NCBI GenBank assembly: GCA_027490195.1
Contig: JAIXYN010000006.1
Location: forward strand, 132,930-196,929
From: Verrucomicrobiaceae bacterium
GTDB taxonomy: Bacteria > Verrucomicrobiota > Verrucomicrobiia > Verrucomicrobiales > Verrucomicrobiaceae
Reading direction: 5' to 3'
Length of the DNA stretch: 64,000 nt
In this document: positions 44,338-53,357 of the stretch, in pieces
Layout of the letters: the number at the start of each line of letters is the position of its first letter
How positions within the stretch are numbered: position 1 is the stretch's first letter
Notes under the pieces: model-generated
The model's input: only the letters and a program-made list of their open reading frames with translations
What the model was told of the DNA's origin: nothing
The model's database searches: none
Position numbers and translations under genes: made by a program

Positions 44338-45594
44338 ATGCCAACCCCGCTGCCCGAAACCACGGAACTGCTGCAATCCCTCGGCACTGCCATTGGGCTG
44401 GGGCTGCTCGTCGGTTTGCAGCGCGAATGGGTGCAGAATCGTATCGCTGGCATCCGCACCTTTGCCCTGCTCACGCTCTTCGGTGCGCTGACCGGCCTGC
44501 TGGGAAATGCCTATGGCAGCTGGGTGATTGCCGCAGGCTTCATCACCTTTGCCGGCATTGTCGTGCTTGGCAGTTGGTTGCGGCTGGCCAAACGCCCACC
44601 TGTTACCGGCCTCGCCACTGAAATGGCGATGTTGGTGATGTTTACAGTGGGCATCATCACCATGCTCGGAGAGCGGCTTCTGGCCGTGATGATCGCGGGC
44701 GGAGTCATGGCCCTGCTTCAGAGTAAAAAAGGGCTGCATGCCATGGTGCGGCATTTCGGTGAGGAGGAGTTGCGCGCCATCGTCCGCCTCGTTCTCCTGG
44801 GTCTCGTCATTTTACCAGCGCTGCCGAACCGAGAGATGGGTTACCTCGGCGTGCTCAATCCCTTTTCCATCTGGCTCATCGTGGTGCTCATCGTGGGCAT
44901 CAGCCTTGCCGCCTACATGGCTGAAAAATTTCTGGGGGGCTCCAAAGGAGCAGCTTTGGCAGGCATTCTCGGCGGGCTGGTGTCCAGCACCGCCACGACA
45001 GCCAGCAGCGCACGTCGCAGTAAAATCTCCACTGCAGGCAGCATGTCGCTTGCCGCCATGGCTTTGATCGCCTCCGCCGTGGCGTTTGTTCGTTTGCTGG
45101 CAGAAGTGATGATCGTCGCCTCCGATCACATTCGCGAGCTCCTGCCGCCACTCGTCGCCATGATGTTTTGGGTTGGCCTGATTGCCGCTGTGGCACATCG
45201 GCTGGCAGAAAATGCCGACTCCGAGCCCGTGGACAAGCACCCACCGTCCGAACTGAAAAACGCCGTCGTCCTCGGCCTGCTCTATGCGCTGGTGCTGGTC
45301 ATTGTGGCCTATACCCGCCAGCATAGCAGTTCGTCCGGGCTGTATTTGGCCGCGTTCCTTTCCGGCCTGCCGGACATGTCGGCCATCACGCTTTCCACCT
45401 CACGGCTGGTCAACACGGGACACCTCGAAACTTCTGTCGCCTGGCGCATGATTCTCGTCGGCGGCATGGCCAATCTATGTTTCAAAATGTTTTTTGTGAT
45501 CGCCCTCGGCTCAAGGGCTTACATCAAACCTGCCTTGCTCGGTCTGCTAATGTCAGTCGCAGGGGGCGCGGCCATTCTGGCCTTCTGGCGCTAA
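44338..45594 (+). CDS. MgtC/SapB-family membrane protein with DUF4010
   Basis: A 418-residue inner-membrane protein. The first 140 residues are an MgtC/SapB domain ([36 protein letters not shown]); the remainder is DUF4010 ([35 protein letters not shown]). About twelve membrane helices. The role is unknown, perhaps ion or Mg2+-linked transport. The ATG at 44338 sits 88 bases from divergent hisC, so they share a promoter region. Confidence 0.9.
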   Translation: MPTPLPETTELLQSLGTAIGLGLLVGLQREWVQNRIAGIRTFALLTLFGALTGLLGNAYGSWVIAAGFITFAGIVVLGSWLRLAKRPPVTGLATEMAMLVMFTVGIITMLGERLLAVMIAGGVMALLQSKKGLHAMVRHFGEEELRAIVRLVLLGLVILPALPNREMGYLGVLNPFSIWLIVVLIVGISLAAYMAEKFLGGSKGAALAGILGGLVSSTATTASSARRSKISTAGSMSLAAMALIASAVAFVRLLAEVMIVASDHIRELLPPLVAMMFWVGLIAAVAHRLAENADSEPVDKHPPSELKNAVVLGLLYALVLVIVAYTRQHSSSSGLYLAAFLSGLPDMSAITLSTSRLVNTGHLETSVAWRMILVGGMANLCFKMFFVIALGSRAYIKPALLGLLMSVAGGAAILAFWR

Positions 45595-45656
45595 CTGCAA
45601 GGAATGCAGCACGATTCACAACGACATGTCTCTGCGCGGCGTGTCTACTTCACATC

Positions 45657-46616
45657 ATGCCCGCCGAATTTAAAGACTACTACGCCACCCTTGGCGTCGC
45701 ACGCGATGCCAGCGCGGACGAGATCAAGAAGGCCTTCCGCAAACTGGCCCGCCTCTACCACCCCGACACCGCCAAAGATAAAAAGACAGCGGAAGCCAAG
45801 TTCAAGGAGATCAACGAGGCAAATGAGGTGCTCAGTGACCCGGACAAGCGCAAAAAGTACGACGCTCTCGGTGCAAGCTGGCAGGACGCGGGTGCCTATC
45901 AGCCACCACCAGGGGCAGCCGGTCACGAGCAAGAGTTTCACTTTGGTGGCACCGGCTTCAGCGACTTCTTCGAACAGTACTTCAGCGGTGGCAGCCGCTA
46001 TGGATTCCCCCAAGGTTTTGACGAGGCCGGTCCCAAAGGGTCAGCCGGAAGAGGCCGCGCGCGCCGTGGCCACGACATTGAGGGCGACATCCTTGTCACT
46101 CTGGAAGAGGCCATGCACGGCACACAGCGACCGATTTCGCTGCAAACGGCGAACCGCCAGACCGGTGCCGTGCAGACACACAGCTTTGAGGTGCGCATCC
46201 CACCCGGTGCCACCGATGGCCGCCGCATCCGCGTTCCCGGCCAAGGCGAACCCGGCCAAAACGGCGGCGAAGCGGGAGATCTCTACCTGCGCGTGCGCCA
46301 CGCCGCACACCCCGATTTCACCACAGAGGAAGCCGATATGCATCATGAACTCAACCTTGCTCCATGGGAGGCTGTGCTGGGTGCGGAGGTTATCGTGCCG
46401 ACGCTCGACGGCTCCATCAAACTGCGCATCCCCGCCGGTAGTGAAAACGGCCAAAGCCTGCGCGTGCGCGGGCGTGGCCTGCCCAAGGGCAAGACCGGCG
46501 AGCGCGGTGATTTCTTTGTGAAACTCCAGATCGTGCTTCCGGACAAGCTCAGTGATGCCGAACGTGCGTTGTGGGAACAACTGCGCAGCGCCTCCAACTT
46601 CAACCCACGCGCCTGA
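45657..46616 (+). CDS. cbpA: DnaJ-class chaperone, CbpA-like
   Basis: A 319-residue type-II J protein. J domain at 5-70 with YHPDTAKDK (HPD motif); Gly/Phe-rich linker ([19 protein letters not shown]); two C-terminal substrate domains ([40 protein letters not shown]). There is no Cys-rich zinc centre, which fits CbpA rather than DnaJ. It stimulates DnaK. One base separates it from a CbpM-like gene, the usual co-encoded modulator. Start at [14 protein letters not shown]. Confidence 0.92.
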   Translation: MPAEFKDYYATLGVARDASADEIKKAFRKLARLYHPDTAKDKKTAEAKFKEINEANEVLSDPDKRKKYDALGASWQDAGAYQPPPGAAGHEQEFHFGGTGFSDFFEQYFSGGSRYGFPQGFDEAGPKGSAGRGRARRGHDIEGDILVTLEEAMHGTQRPISLQTANRQTGAVQTHSFEVRIPPGATDGRRIRVPGQGEPGQNGGEAGDLYLRVRHAAHPDFTTEEADMHHELNLAPWEAVLGAEVIVPTLDGSIKLRIPAGSENGQSLRVRGRGLPKGKTGERGDFFVKLQIVLPDKLSDAERALWEQLRSASNFNPRA

Positions 46617-46617
46617 T

Positions 46618-46872
46618 ATGAGCGACTCCACTCCTCAAACCTACTCGCTGGAAATCCTCGCCGAGACGACCGGTGTCTCTACGCAGTTAATCGTGCAGTA
46701 TCAAGAGCATGGCATTCTCCCGCCTCGCTACGATGAAGACACCGTGCGCTCCCTGCGCCGCATCGAACATCTGCGCGAAACCTGCGAGATGAATCTCAGA
46801 GGACTCAAACTGCTCACGCAATTGCTTGATGAAGTCGAGCAATTGCGTCAGGAACTGCGAGCCAAGCGATGA
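46618..46872 (+). CDS. cbpM: CbpM-like chaperone modulator (MerR-type fold)
   Basis: An 84-residue protein: a MerR-like winged-helix start (YSLEILAETTGVSTQLIVQY, HGILPPRYDEDTVRSLRRIE) and a C-terminal helix (LLDEVEQLRQELRAKR). The location directly behind the J protein and the size fit CbpM, which binds the J domain of CbpA and blocks its activity. Identity rests on context more than sequence. Confidence 0.82.
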   Translation: MSDSTPQTYSLEILAETTGVSTQLIVQYQEHGILPPRYDEDTVRSLRRIEHLRETCEMNLRGLKLLTQLLDEVEQLRQELRAKR

Positions 46873-46914
46873 GTCTGTTAGACGAACTTCTCATGCAAGC
46901 GGGTGCGCGCCTTT

Positions 46915-47718
46915 TTACCCGGCAGGGGTGATCGTGGGCCAGCAGCCGCGTATGCTGGGACGATGAACACGCAGTGTCGTATCATGGCCGATCCATCCCA
47001 GCTTGCCCGCCGCATCCATGAACGCCACACCGATGGGTATCTCCGGCATTGTGTCGGCAATGCGGGTGATCTCCGCCTCGGCACGGTCTGACATGGCGAT
47101 CCATGCTTTCTTGAGTTCGATGGGATCAAACTTGCGGGCTTGGATGGTTTCGAGCTGGCGTGGGTTGATGCGAGCGAAACGTCGCATCATCTCGAGCAGC
47201 AGCATGGGGCTGAAGCCTTCGTCCTTGCCGCACGCAGCCCAGATGATGGCCTCCAAAGGGTAGCTCTTGTCCAACTCCACGATGTCCACGTAGTCACGGG
47301 TGACCGAGCGAGCTGACAGCGCGAGGGCCTTGTTCGTGGCCATGTCAAACAGATGTAGCCGCCAGCCCAGCAAGGGATCTGGCTCGATGGGGAAAAACCG
47401 GAACGCGGCATCCACCGCCCAATCGATTTCGAGTTCGGCACCCTCATGCACGATCCTGGCCTTTCTAAAGCTGCTGGGGTTGGACCAGTCGCCGACTTTT
47501 TCTTCGACCGTGTAGCCCGCGTTCCGAATCAATGCCACATCGGCTGTGCTCGCCCTGGCGACTTCAATTTCAGCTTCATGGAAGATGTCGAAATCGTGGC
47601 TGAATCTCGGCGCATCGGGCGGGGCGTTCAGGACGACTCCACCTGCAAAATGACTGGCCTCGCTACGATTGGCCGCGATGAGCTTCAACACGTCGATTTG
47701 GAGCGGACTTAGAGGCAT
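46915..47718 (-). CDS. Nucleotidyltransferase (AbiEii-like) of a possible toxin-antitoxin pair
   Basis: A 267-residue protein. The nucleotidyltransferase core is seen in FAGGVVLNAPPDAPRFSHDFDIF (S-x-D-x-D metal site), then IDWAVDAAFRFFPIEPDP and TNKALALSARSVTRDYVDIVEL, as in AbiEii/DUF1814 proteins. AbiE toxins block growth by nucleotidylating tRNA. The start at ATG 47718 overlaps the end of the small upstream gene by 10 bases. This subgroup is common in soil bacteria and its activity is not established. Confidence 0.78.
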   Translation of the reverse strand: MPLSPLQIDVLKLIAANRSEASHFAGGVVLNAPPDAPRFSHDFDIFHEAEIEVARASTADVALIRNAGYTVEEKVGDWSNPSSFRKARIVHEGAELEIDWAVDAAFRFFPIEPDPLLGWRLHLFDMATNKALALSARSVTRDYVDIVELDKSYPLEAIIWAACGKDEGFSPMLLLEMMRRFARINPRQLETIQARKFDPIELKKAWIAMSDRAEAEITRIADTMPEIPIGVAFMDAAGKLGWIGHDTTLRVHRPSIRGCWPTITPAG

Positions 47719-47930
47719 GCGTTGATGGCTTGCGCACGCTGCCAGGCACGGTGGCCGCCAGCTTTGCGCAGGTTGAGCACGATTTCCCGAACATCTTCGC
47801 GCGAGGCTGGCAGGAAGTCCTGATTCCACCACCAAAAGCACTCATGAAAGTCCTTCACCGCTTGACGCGCCATGGCGAGCACGTTTTCGGGAACGGGCTG
47901 GTCGTTGATGTGTGGTGGGGTCGCAGGCAT
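47709..47930 (-). CDS. Small partner of the nucleotidyltransferase
   Basis: A 73-residue helical protein (VLAMARQAVKDFHECFWWWN, REDVREIVLNLRKAGGHRAW). It ends 10 bases inside the nucleotidyltransferase gene, so the two are co-translated. Size and position suit an antitoxin, though it lacks a visible DNA-binding motif; it may contribute residues to the fold of its neighbour. Confidence 0.68.
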   Translation of the reverse strand: MPATPPHINDQPVPENVLAMARQAVKDFHECFWWWNQDFLPASREDVREIVLNLRKAGGHRAWQRAQAINACL

Positions 47931-48053
47931 GGACTTACTGCAATATAGGGGCGTGCCAATGAAACTTCAAGCAACGCACTCGCCCAGCCTCATCGCAGGC
48001 CATTCGAAGGCGAACACCGCCATCCATCGGTTGCATTTCTGGCAAGGCTCAGA

Positions 48054-49439
48054 TCAGACAAACTGAGTCACCCCGGGGATCGGCAGCGGCGTTGGTTCAA
48101 ATTTGTCGGCGAACTGAAGATTGTCAGGTGCCAGATCCTGCTTGGAAGACATGATTGCCAGGGCTACGCGTGCAGATTTTTTGTCGGCTTTCGCTTCCTT
48201 ACCACCGCCTTCAGGCGCGGCTGGTGCAGCGTCATCCTTCCAGAAAATCTTCTGTCCCGTGTAGGCGGCTTCACGCCCCATGATGGCGATGAGCGTGCTG
48301 CTCAGCATGCGGTCACCATCATTGATCACCTCTCCTTTGCGGATGGCATTGAAGAGCGCCTGATGCTCCAGATCGTACATGTTTTTCTCCTCACCACGCC
48401 AGCGCCAGCGCTTCTCGCCCTCAATGAAAGGAGCGGGGCCTTTGCCAATGACAATACGTCCCTTGGTGCCTTGAATGTTGTCGATGACTTCGTTGTGGCA
48501 GCCATTGATCTGACGGTTGGTGAGATGGCAGATCACCCCACCCTCCCATTCATAAGCGCAGTGGAAGTGGTCGAAGATGTTGCCGTCTTCCGCCTTCCTC
48601 TGGCGACCACCGGTGCCGATGACGCTGAGCGGAGGCGAGTCCTTCATGGCCCAGCAGATCTTGTCGAGGCTGTGCACAGCCTGCTCGACGATGCTGTCAC
48701 CGGATAGCCAGGAAAAATTGTACCAGTTGCGCACCTGCCACTCCACATCACCCATCCCTGCGGGACGGCCTGCGGCTGGAGGCATGACTTTCACTGGTCC
48801 GGCATAGTAAGTGGCCAGAATGCTGGAGATATCTCCGATCTGCCCCTCGTGCAGGCGTTTGTAGCACTCGATGCGGCTGGTGGAGTAGCGCCAGCAGAAG
48901 CCGGCCACGAGATTGAGCTTCTTCTGCTTGGCCTTTTCGACCGCTGCCTGAGCCACGCGATAACCGGCCGCATCCACCGCCATCGGCTTCTCGCAGAAGA
49001 TGTGCTTTCCGGCCTCGACCGCTGCAGTGAGGTGCAGAGGGCGGAACCCCGGCGGAGTGGCGAGAAGGACGACGTCGACACCGCAGTCGATGAGCTTCTG
49101 ATAGGCATCGAGACCCGTGAATTTCTTGTCCGGCTTCACATCGACCCGATCAGGAAAACTCGCGGAGAGATTCTTGATGCTGCTCTCGATCTGCGTGTCG
49201 AAGGCATCAGCCATCGCCACGATTTTCGAATTGTAATCCGCACCGAGTGCCTGTGCCGCCGCGCCAGTGCCACGGCCACCACAGCCGATCAGACCAATTC
49301 TCAATGTCTCGTTCGAGTCCGCCTTCTGCTGCGCGAGCAAGCTGCCTGCAGAAGTGAAAATGGCAGGGGCGAGCAAGGCACCCCCACTGGCATTGAGAAA
49401 ACGGCGGCGAGAAAAGGCGGAGTCGGCTGGGTCAGACAT
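48054..49439 (-). CDS. Tat-exported Gfo/Idh/MocA family oxidoreductase
   Basis: A 461-residue protein with a twin-arginine signal (FSRRRFLNASGGALLAPAIF). Rossmann start LRIGLIGCGGRGTGAAAQAL, substrate loop FCEKPMAVDAAGYR, then AGFCWRYS and SIVEQAVHSLDKICWAM. A low-complexity spacer near residue 400 (APAAPEGGGKEAKADKKS) precedes the tail. Exported family members probably oxidise sugar residues with bound NAD(P). It is the second Tat-type paralogue in the window but differs clearly from the one at 7017. No operon partner. Confidence 0.87.
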   Translation of the reverse strand: MSDPADSAFSRRRFLNASGGALLAPAIFTSAGSLLAQQKADSNETLRIGLIGCGGRGTGAAAQALGADYNSKIVAMADAFDTQIESSIKNLSASFPDRVDVKPDKKFTGLDAYQKLIDCGVDVVLLATPPGFRPLHLTAAVEAGKHIFCEKPMAVDAAGYRVAQAAVEKAKQKKLNLVAGFCWRYSTSRIECYKRLHEGQIGDISSILATYYAGPVKVMPPAAGRPAGMGDVEWQVRNWYNFSWLSGDSIVEQAVHSLDKICWAMKDSPPLSVIGTGGRQRKAEDGNIFDHFHCAYEWEGGVICHLTNRQINGCHNEVIDNIQGTKGRIVIGKGPAPFIEGEKRWRWRGEEKNMYDLEHQALFNAIRKGEVINDGDRMLSSTLIAIMGREAAYTGQKIFWKDDAAPAAPEGGGKEAKADKKSARVALAIMSSKQDLAPDNLQFADKFEPTPLPIPGVTQFV

Positions 49440-49577
49440 GGGAATGGAGGAGGTTGCAAACAGGCTGAGAAATTCGGGACGGCGACGGCAAACCTTTCAG
49501 CGAAAGGTGCAGATTGCATCACACCTCGGACAAGGCATTAGGAAGCCCCTAATGAAGCCGATGTCCGCCCTGTTTCT

Positions 49578-50060
49578 TCAGCTATGGCGCGGGATGATCT
49601 TTGTCAGCCCCGAAGACTGCGGCGGATGCCCATCGTTGTCGAAATTGCTCAGCGGCTGCGTTTCCACCCGGCTGATTTCGTCGTCAGGCGAAGGCTGGAG
49701 CAGTGCATCCACGAGAAGCTGCGTGTCCTCCAAAAAGGTCAGTCCGGCGCGGCGCATGAAATCCACCTCCGAGGCATGCGTGTGCAATGTGATCAGCAGG
49801 CACTCCCCTTGAAACAAAGCCAGCACAAACACGCCCTCATAGCCAAACCAAAACGTTTTCACATCACGGTCACCACCACTGCCAAAGTGCGCTCGCGCAT
49901 CATGCAGGGATTGCAGGAGACGCTCAGCACGAAACTCCTCAAAAGGGAGCAGGTTGACCAGAATTTGCCGCCGCCAGCACAGCAGCAGACCATTGACCGA
50001 CCCGGCGTGTTTCAGTCGCTCGAGGGCAGACCGTAAAGAGGGAGTAATAGATGCAGCCAT
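49578..50060 (-). CDS. Roadblock/LC7-like domain protein (tentative)
   Basis: A 160-residue soluble protein: helix (LRSALERLKHAGSVNGLLLC), strands (RQILVNLLPFEEFRAERLLQ), VKTFWFGYEGVFVLALFQGECLLITLHTHA and a closing helix. This order of alpha-beta-beta-alpha-beta-beta-beta is like the roadblock/MglB fold, which regulates small GTPases. The disordered C-terminus (NDGHPPQSSGLTK) is specific. Second of two genes, 3 bases after its neighbour. Fold assignment is inference. Confidence 0.55.
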   Translation of the reverse strand: MAASITPSLRSALERLKHAGSVNGLLLCWRRQILVNLLPFEEFRAERLLQSLHDARAHFGSGGDRDVKTFWFGYEGVFVLALFQGECLLITLHTHASEVDFMRRAGLTFLEDTQLLVDALLQPSPDDEISRVETQPLSNFDNDGHPPQSSGLTKIIPRHS

Positions 50061-50063
50061 GGT

Positions 50064-50384
50064 TTATGCCTCCAAGGAATTGGCGCGGGTAAGGAGTTCA
50101 AACATCGGCACGCGCTCGCCAATGTGCGCGCCAGCACCGGGATCATTAGCGTCAGTGCCAGCGTCGAAATAGGCAAAGTTCAGGGTAAAATCATCCTCTT
50201 GCAGCGTCCCCATCCACGGGGCACCGAGTTCAAGACACTCGCCCACCTTCAGTCCGAAGTGACGCAGCCCTTGGAAATCAGCGGCGAAGTTGTTTACGGC
50301 TTCCTGACCGCTGTCACTGGAGACAAGTCCATCTTTCAGGGTGAAAAGTTGCAGGGGAAGAGGTGTAACCTCGAGTTCGCTCAT
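50064..50384 (-). CDS. Small protein upstream of the roadblock-like gene
   Basis: A 106-residue soluble protein with short strands (VTPLPLQLFTLKDGLV, LKVGECLELGAPWMG, DDFTLNFAYFDAGTD) and a final helix (ERVPMFELLTRANSLEA). No family recognised; the pattern could be another roadblock-type or a partner domain. Start at ATG 50384, since codons further upstream do not read like protein. Its 3-base gap to the next gene shows they form one unit. The mix of strands and the acid-rich surface suggest a heterodimer with the product of the next gene. Confidence 0.55.
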   Translation of the reverse strand: MSELEVTPLPLQLFTLKDGLVSSDSGQEAVNNFAADFQGLRHFGLKVGECLELGAPWMGTLQEDDFTLNFAYFDAGTDANDPGAGAHIGERVPMFELLTRANSLEA

Positions 50385-50535
50385 GGAGATATTGAAGTTG
50401 TCCCTCTTACGTCTCAAAAATCGGCTGATGAGGCAAGCTTAATCCACGGATGCGGAAAAATAGAAATCCCCTGCCCGCTTGACACTTCGACGCTTTGCTT
50501 TCTTTCGTCCATCTCTGCGCTATCTGTCCCTCCCC

Positions 50536-50904
50536 ATGACCGCCGTCGCCCCCAGTTTCAAAATTGGCAATGAAAAGCTCATCAAGGTGCTGCCAAACGC
50601 CGCCAACCGTCTGCTCGGCCTGCTTAAAAAGCAGGGCCGCGCGGAGAACGGCGCCCTGCGCGTGGCCGTTGTCGGAGGCGGCTGCTCCGGCCTGCAATAC
50701 AAGATGGATCTCGTCGATGGCCCGGCCAATCGAGACATCATGGTCACCTCCAGCGAAGTTCGCGTCGTCATCGACCCCAAGAGCGCCTTGTTTGTCTCCG
50801 GCTCCGAGTTGGACTACAGCGATGACATCCAAAGCGGCGGCTTCAAGGTAAAGAACCCGAATGCCGTCGTCACCTGCTCCTGCGGTGAAAGCTTTTCTGC
50901 CTGA
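50536..50904 (+). CDS. IscA/ErpA-type iron-sulfur assembly protein
   Basis: A 122-residue A-type carrier. The three conserved cysteines are seen in GGGCSGLQYKMD and CSCGESFS. It passes Fe-S clusters to target enzymes. The start at MTAVAPSFKIGN gives the family length; a TTGACA at 50479-50484 may be the -35 box. The HscB-like gene follows after 5 bases, giving an assembly pair, but no iscU, iscS or hscA is in the window. Confidence 0.9.
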   Translation: MTAVAPSFKIGNEKLIKVLPNAANRLLGLLKKQGRAENGALRVAVVGGGCSGLQYKMDLVDGPANRDIMVTSSEVRVVIDPKSALFVSGSELDYSDDIQSGGFKVKNPNAVVTCSCGESFSA

Positions 50905-50909
50905 GACCG

Positions 50910-51470
50910 ATGTCGAACGCCTTTGCCCTCCTCGGCCTGCCGCGCATTGCCGCGCTCAATGACGAAGCGCTACAGCAGGCCTGGCTGGCTGCCAGCCGCA
51001 GCGCCCACCCAGACCAGCCCGGCGGTGATGCCGCCCGCGCCGCCGAGATCAATACCGCTTACGACACGCTGCAAGCCCCCGAGAAACGCCTCAAGCACCT
51101 GCTCGATCTGCATGCGGTGCCCTGGCGCACGGTGCCCATTGACGAAGGCATGATGGCGCTCTTTGGCCAGCTCGGCCCCGCGCTGCAAAAAGTCGCCGCT
51201 TTCCTCAAGCGCAAACAGAGCGCCACCTCCGCGCTCGCCAAAGCCCTCCTCTCGCCCGATGAAATGCGGCTGCGTGAGCACCTTGAAACCCTCGGCACCA
51301 CGCTCGATGCCGAACGCACCGCCCTGCTGGCCACCCTGCCCGCCTTCGACACTCGCCTCAGCGTCGGCGACACCACCTCCCTCTCCGATCTGCAAATCCT
51401 CCAAGCACGCCTAGCCTACTTCGGCAAATGGCAGACCCAGGTGCGTGAAGCCCTGCTGAGCTTAATGTGA
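50910..51470 (+). CDS. hscB: HscB-like Fe-S co-chaperone
   Basis: A 186-residue J-type co-chaperone: short J domain (AFALLGLPRIAALNDEALQQ, HPDQPGGDAARAAEINTAYD with the HPD motif) and a C-terminal helical bundle that binds the IscU scaffold. Length is like E. coli HscB (171). The 5-base distance from the IscA-type gene strengthens the call. Alanine- and leucine-rich composition is typical here. Confidence 0.85.
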   Translation: MSNAFALLGLPRIAALNDEALQQAWLAASRSAHPDQPGGDAARAAEINTAYDTLQAPEKRLKHLLDLHAVPWRTVPIDEGMMALFGQLGPALQKVAAFLKRKQSATSALAKALLSPDEMRLREHLETLGTTLDAERTALLATLPAFDTRLSVGDTTSLSDLQILQARLAYFGKWQTQVREALLSLM

Positions 51471-51473
51471 GTC

Positions 51474-51680
51474 CTATTTGCCTTCTGCCGAGACAGGAGC
51501 AGCCATGCCCTCACGCACTCGGCGCAGGCACTCGTCAGGACTGGCATCCATGGGCAGCGTGAGCGGCCGGGACTGAACGCACAAGTGGCGCACAGCCCCC
51601 TCGCGGCGAACGTGGGTCACCTCAATGTTATGAGAGGCAAAGAAGCGCACCACATCCTGATTGCTGGCGTAACGACTCAT
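51474..51680 (-). CDS. Small unknown protein (68 residues)
   Basis: A short basic/mixed protein (VVRFFASHNIEVTHVRREGAV, DASPDECLRRVREGM). The even spread of residues and clear ATG support coding, but there is no family match. It ends 4 bases from hscB and starts 17 bases after the TPM gene's stop, on that gene's strand, so it is probably co-transcribed with it. Confidence 0.55.
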   Translation of the reverse strand: MSRYASNQDVVRFFASHNIEVTHVRREGAVRHLCVQSRPLTLPMDASPDECLRRVREGMAAPVSAEGK

Positions 51681-51697
51681 GACAGCAAGTTGGCAGA

Positions 51698-52657
51698 TTA
51701 AAAATCTCCGCCGCCACCGAAGTCACCACCACCATCGAAGCCGCCGCCACCCGAGTCACCACCACCGAAATCGCCGCCTGAGCTGGTGTAGTCCGTATCG
51801 GTGCCGGAGAATCCACCGTCACTTTGGGATGCATCAGTGAGATCAGCACCAGGGGAGGCAGCCGAACTGTGGGAACCAAAGAAATTGTCATACATCCACA
51901 TGCCTGCGGCAGCGCCAAACATGCTGCCCATCATGTTTTGGAAAAAGCCGCCACCACCGCCACCAAAGCCAGGCTGACCCATGCCGCCGCCGACACCACC
52001 ACCGCCTCCAGACATGGAGCGGAACAGGCCGCGAATGAGGCTGAAGCCCACCCAGATGAGCAGCACGATGCCGATCGTGGGAAGCCAGGATGAAATTCCT
52101 GTATTCTGAAAGGCGCTCGCTTTAGAACTGACAGGGGCAGCAGCACCGCTGCGATGTGCGCTCATGGTCGTGGAAATGAAGTTCACGGCATCAATCAGCG
52201 CGTCATCATTCTTTTTATTCCGCAGTTGTTCGAGCATGCGCTGAATCAGTGTGACCCGATCCGTCAGCGTGAAAGCCTGACGCTGAGTGTCCGTGCCAAC
52301 GACGACCTGCAGATGCGCAGGCTGTTTCACCAGCAGGATGAAGACGCCGTTCACTTTCTTGGTGCGGGCGAGCTGCTCCGCCCACTGGGAAAAGCCCCGG
52401 TTCGTGGCGGCCTTATCTGCATGAATCACCGTGGCCTTCATGTCCTCAGGCACTGCGGCGAAAGTCTGCACAGCGATGTCCTTGTGCAGCTTGGTGGAGA
52501 TCTCGTTGATCGTACCGGTGGCGTTCACCTTGGCGAACTCGGAGAAGAAAGCTCCGTCATCTTGAATTCCGCCAGCCGCAGCGCGTGCACCAGCGGTGCC
52601 GAGCAGAAGCGTGGCAGCGAGAGCGGGTAGAAATAAATGGCGTGTGAGTGTTTTCAT
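51698..52657 (-). CDS. TPM-domain protein (YgcG/Psb32-like) with Gly-rich tail
   Basis: A 319-residue exported protein (signal MKTLTRHLFLPALAATLLLGT). Residues 30-160 are a TPM domain (IQDDGAFFSEFAKVNATGTI, VNGVFILLVKQPAHLQVVVG), then a membrane helix (about 185-205, SWLPTIGIVLLIWVGFSLI) and a tail of Gly-Gly-Gly-Phe repeats that ends GGDFGGGGDF. TPM proteins show acid phosphatase activity or aid photosystem repair in plants; in bacteria the role is unclear. Confidence 0.88.
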   Translation of the reverse strand: MKTLTRHLFLPALAATLLLGTAGARAAAGGIQDDGAFFSEFAKVNATGTINEISTKLHKDIAVQTFAAVPEDMKATVIHADKAATNRGFSQWAEQLARTKKVNGVFILLVKQPAHLQVVVGTDTQRQAFTLTDRVTLIQRMLEQLRNKKNDDALIDAVNFISTTMSAHRSGAAAPVSSKASAFQNTGISSWLPTIGIVLLIWVGFSLIRGLFRSMSGGGGGVGGGMGQPGFGGGGGGFFQNMMGSMFGAAAGMWMYDNFFGSHSSAASPGADLTDASQSDGGFSGTDTDYTSSGGDFGGGDSGGGGFDGGGDFGGGGDF

Positions 52658-52796
52658 GTTGGGAAAAGAATACGCGGCAAGCATGATCCATGGATACGTG
52701 GCGCGCACCTGCGAAAAACGGCTGTTTTTGTAGTCGCATGGCACGGCGCTTGAAGTGTGACGAAAGCGTAAACTGCGCACAAACTCATTACACACC

Positions 52797-53357
52797 ATGA
52801 CTTTACCGGACCCTGCCCTGTGTAAAAATGAGACTATGGAAAAGACAACATGTCTGGAAGTTTTAAAACAAGGGCCCTATGCCTGGAACACGTATCTCCT
52901 GGATGAAGGTCTCCAATCAGCCTGCTTGAGCGAGGCAAATCTCGGCGGGGCGGATTTGCGCCGTGTGAATCTGGCCCAGGCAGACCTGCATCTCGCCAAT
53001 CTCAACGGGGCAGATCTCAGTATGGCGAACCTGCGGGGCGCAGACCTCAGCCTCGCCGATCTCCGAGGTGCAAATCTCAACGGCGCAGACCTCAGCTTGG
53101 CGAACCTGGAAGGTGCAGACCTACGCGGAGCCAAATGCACCGGCGTACAGCTTCTGGGCGCCGACCTGCGCCGCGTGAACTTTCACGACACCGACCTGCG
53201 GCGGGCGAATTTCGCCAACTCGAATCTTTGCGGTGCCGACCTCAGCGGCACACGTCTGATCCGAGCAAACCTCTTGGGTGCAGACCTGTACGGCGCTGAC
53301 CTCACCGGCGTGGAGATGATAGAGGGAAGGCCCGCAACCCTGCGCACGGCCGCCTAG
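52797..53357 (+). CDS. Pentapeptide-repeat protein
   Basis: A 186-residue protein with about 26 tandem A(D/N)LxX pentapeptides from residue 45 to 172 (ANLGGADLRRVNLAQADL, ADLSMANLRGADLSLADL), which fold into a right-handed quadrilateral beta helix. Similar proteins bind DNA gyrase or act as adaptors; nothing here specifies a target. The ATG at 52797 gives a short N-terminal lead; ATG 52836 is an alternative. No signal peptide. Stands alone, divergent from the TPM gene. Confidence 0.9.
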   Translation: MTLPDPALCKNETMEKTTCLEVLKQGPYAWNTYLLDEGLQSACLSEANLGGADLRRVNLAQADLHLANLNGADLSMANLRGADLSLADLRGANLNGADLSLANLEGADLRGAKCTGVQLLGADLRRVNFHDTDLRRANFANSNLCGADLSGTRLIRANLLGADLYGADLTGVEMIEGRPATLRTAA

